From Helopsaltes ochotensis (Eukaryota; Chordata; Aves; Passeriformes; Locustellidae): a DNA stretch of 64,000 nt. Positions within the stretch are counted from its first letter, which is position 1, and the number at the start of each line of letters is the position of its first letter. Position numbers and translations under genes: made by a program. The stretch spans positions 291,898 through 355,897 of the forward strand of contig VXBM01000018.1 of the NCBI GenBank assembly GCA_013400155.1, given 5' to 3'. The notes under the pieces were generated by a model. That model saw nothing but the letters and a program-made list of their open reading frames with translations, was not told the DNA's origin and ran no database searches. Positions 61,948 through 64,000 of this stretch are shown piece after piece.

Positions 61948-63888
61948 GTGTACCACTTAATTTGAGGGTTTCTTTTTGTATATAGCCTCATGGGATACTT
62001 ATAGTCTTCTTTTAAAAGAAAAGTGAACTTTTGAGCTTCTAAAATGAAGATCCTCTGGGATGTAAAACACATCTTGCGTGAATTTTGCATAACTTGTATG
62101 ATTTGGAAAAAAAGTGATAAAATTTTCTGTGGGTAAATCTTAAGCAGATAAAAAATTGCTGTATTATTTCTTGTTGAGCATTTGTTCTTTACTCACATCC
62201 ATTTTCTTCATGCGTAACTGAGCTTCTCTAAATATATTTTCTTTCAGGTTAGCTATTATTACTTAGCACATTGATTTTTTGAAGACGAATGTTGGTTTCA
62301 GTACAGATTTCTGTACTTGGCGTTTTGTCTAACATCATCTGTAACACTGAATGATGAATGACATTTCATTATATAAGTATTCTATTTTATCACATATTTT
62401 TTTATCTAAAGGAGTTCAAATATTGGTTATCTGAAATGCTGCTATGGGTGGAGAACCTCTAAATATGTTTGCATACACTACCACCATGATATTAATGAGG
62501 TATTCTCCCTCAGAAAAATCAAAAGAGTCATTTGATTTTTTTCAGAACATTAAAACAAAGAATAAGATATTGGCTAAAGTGCATTCATCATGAGCTTTGT
62601 TGTTACCTAAAATGAGTCTGTGATTTCAATCCAAAGGAGGAAAAGGGAGATGAGATGAGATGGAACATAAGCCCCTGCTCTCACCTGGAGCCATGGCCCC
62701 TCTGCAGAGCAGCAGGCTGTGAGGGACAATATAATCCACAGCGCCTCATGTTCCAGTGGCTGATTAAATATTTTTTGTGTTAGGAGAGAAAACAAGCTCC
62801 CTTCTTTTCCTAGGGAGAGAGCATGCTGAAGAGCTTCAGTTTGTTTATCACTACGTTACAGTGCCTTGCAGCTGATGAGCTGCTTTGAGATGCACCAGCC
62901 TTCTCACTTGGATTACAGCTATTTTCTCAATTTTTCTTAAATTCTACGTGAATTTTGTCACCTTTAATCCTACTCTGAAATGTGAAATCATGAAAATTGT
63001 GAAACAGTAGTTTTAAATTCTTCACTTTTAATTTTTTAGGAGGACAGGGTTTGATTTGCTACAAAATTTAAGTGTTTATGGTCAAAATCCTGGACAATAT
63101 TGTAAGAGGACAAAGAATAATTATTTGGTAGGTGATAAGGGGTTCTGTCTGTAACTGCTGTCTGTATTTTATGCTTTGCAAAGTTGAAAGATAAGCCTGA
63201 ATGTCTCCTGTTATTAGACATTTTTGGCTATCTGTCTTGTCAATCAGGAAGATTTAACATACTCAGAATTCATCCTTACACAAACTATTTTATTTTATAT
63301 TCTTATCTGAGTACAGCAAATATGAGGCTGTCCACACTGGCCTAGACTATTTTAATTTATAGGGTTACTTCTCATTGTAATGACTGTGGATAGAATCAGA
63401 CAATGCAGAAAAGTCCATATCTTATCTGCATGTTAATTCCTAGACTGTTCTTCTCCTCACAGTTATTTCTTAATTGTGTTGAAAACTAAAACTGGATGAA
63501 TAACTAGTGGGGTATTTTTTTGTTTTGTTTTAGTGGAAGGGGTTTTTTTTTAATTTATTTTACATTAATGTAGTTCTCTAAGAAATATTTTTCACCAGCC
63601 TTGATTACTTTGAACTTTTGAGCCTTATTCCTTTAGAAGTTTTGTCTGATGATAATTTGTAGATGTTGCTGAAAATGTTTAGGTGAACCACCACTGAAAC
63701 TAATACCAGGAAGTGTCCAGTGTGGAACACATATAAAAGAGTTAATGTCTGTTATGATATAAGGCACCAAACAATAGCAGCTCTCCTTCAAAACACATCA
63801 CTGCTGAAAATGCACAAGTGAATAGATTTTGCCTGGCTGAGAAAGGAGTAACAGACTGTTCCAATGCGTTGGGTAGGATCAAACCATT
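61948..63888. other. Unique non-coding DNA
   Basis: AT-rich with a GC-richer patch at 62,640-62,830, open on the minus strand for 62 codons without recognisable product. A T/G-rich stretch lies at about 63,515-63,562. Confidence 0.5.
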
Positions 63889-63932
63889 TATAGTATTAGT
63901 ATTATATTATAGTATAGTATTATAGTATAGCA
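63889..63932. repeat. TAGTAT-type AT microsatellite
   Basis: Imperfect TATAGTAT/TAGTATTA units repeat over about 44 bp. Confidence 0.85.
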
Positions 63933-64000
63933 GATTTAACATTATGATCTTTTGCTCCTTAAATCATAGTCTTCTAGTAAACTTCAGCTGCTGCAAAAAA

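Noticed and set aside
1..64000. tRNA, rRNA, CRISPR arrays, operons, bacterial promoters or terminators
   Set aside because: None seen by reading both strands. The CR1 and LTR content shows vertebrate nuclear DNA, where such prokaryotic features are not expected.

Overview
The window looks like a gene-poor, AT-rich stretch of a bird nuclear genome, most likely a songbird. The main evidence is a set of decayed CR1 retrotransposons. Several have the avian CR1 3' end, in which a conserved TTGGACT...CCTTCCAACTC segment leads into short ATTCTATGAT-type repeats. Three solo retroviral LTRs, many G/T-rich T-tracts and a GGGAA microsatellite beside an assembly gap agree with this. The species and the assignment to a named subfamily are inferences. 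I found no bacterial or phage features, no CRISPR array, no tRNA or rRNA gene, and no host protein-coding gene I can support. The ORFs present are short (about 60-210 codons) and start and stop at random. The long ones come from homopolymers, gaps, CR1 remnants or chance.

Layout. 1-13 kb is unique non-coding DNA with a pure T90 homopolymer, a CA/AAAC tract and a first N gap. A short CR1 3' end lies at 13.06-13.20 kb. A solo LTR (family A, + strand) lies at 18.74-19.26 kb. 19-26.7 kb is unique DNA. CR1 copies lie at 26.7-27.1 kb (- strand), 30.18-30.41 kb (+) and 33.89-34.79 kb (+), with a second N gap at 29.0 kb. A solo LTR of another family (family B) lies at about 40.0-40.59 kb. A CpG-containing, possibly conserved element follows at 41.0-41.5 kb. 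A 200-bp GT tract is at 43.7 kb and a CR1 tail at 45.2 kb. An unexplained GC-richer island with ORFs and a consensus splice donor is at 47.85-48.54 kb. A possible LTR or 3'-end-like fragment is at 51.2-51.4 kb. A rearranged CR1 at 53.86-54.62 kb (-) keeps pieces of both ORF1 and ORF2. A second family-A LTR (- strand, with a 4-bp target duplication) lies at 57.77-58.27 kb, next to another CR1 at 58.3-58.8 kb. The rest is unique sequence with simple repeats.

How the parts relate. Nothing here forms a pathway or operon. The window is best read as intergenic or deep-intronic DNA shaped by insertion and decay of CR1 and endogenous retroviruses, with a few candidate regulatory islands. The observations I rate highest are two CR1 copies that lack the catalytic core of reverse transcriptase and resume at nearly the same ORF2 position, the recognisable ORF1 esterase remnant, and the inverted pair of LTRs that carry internal repeats of about 25-30 bp. 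I did not find a convincing new biological system.
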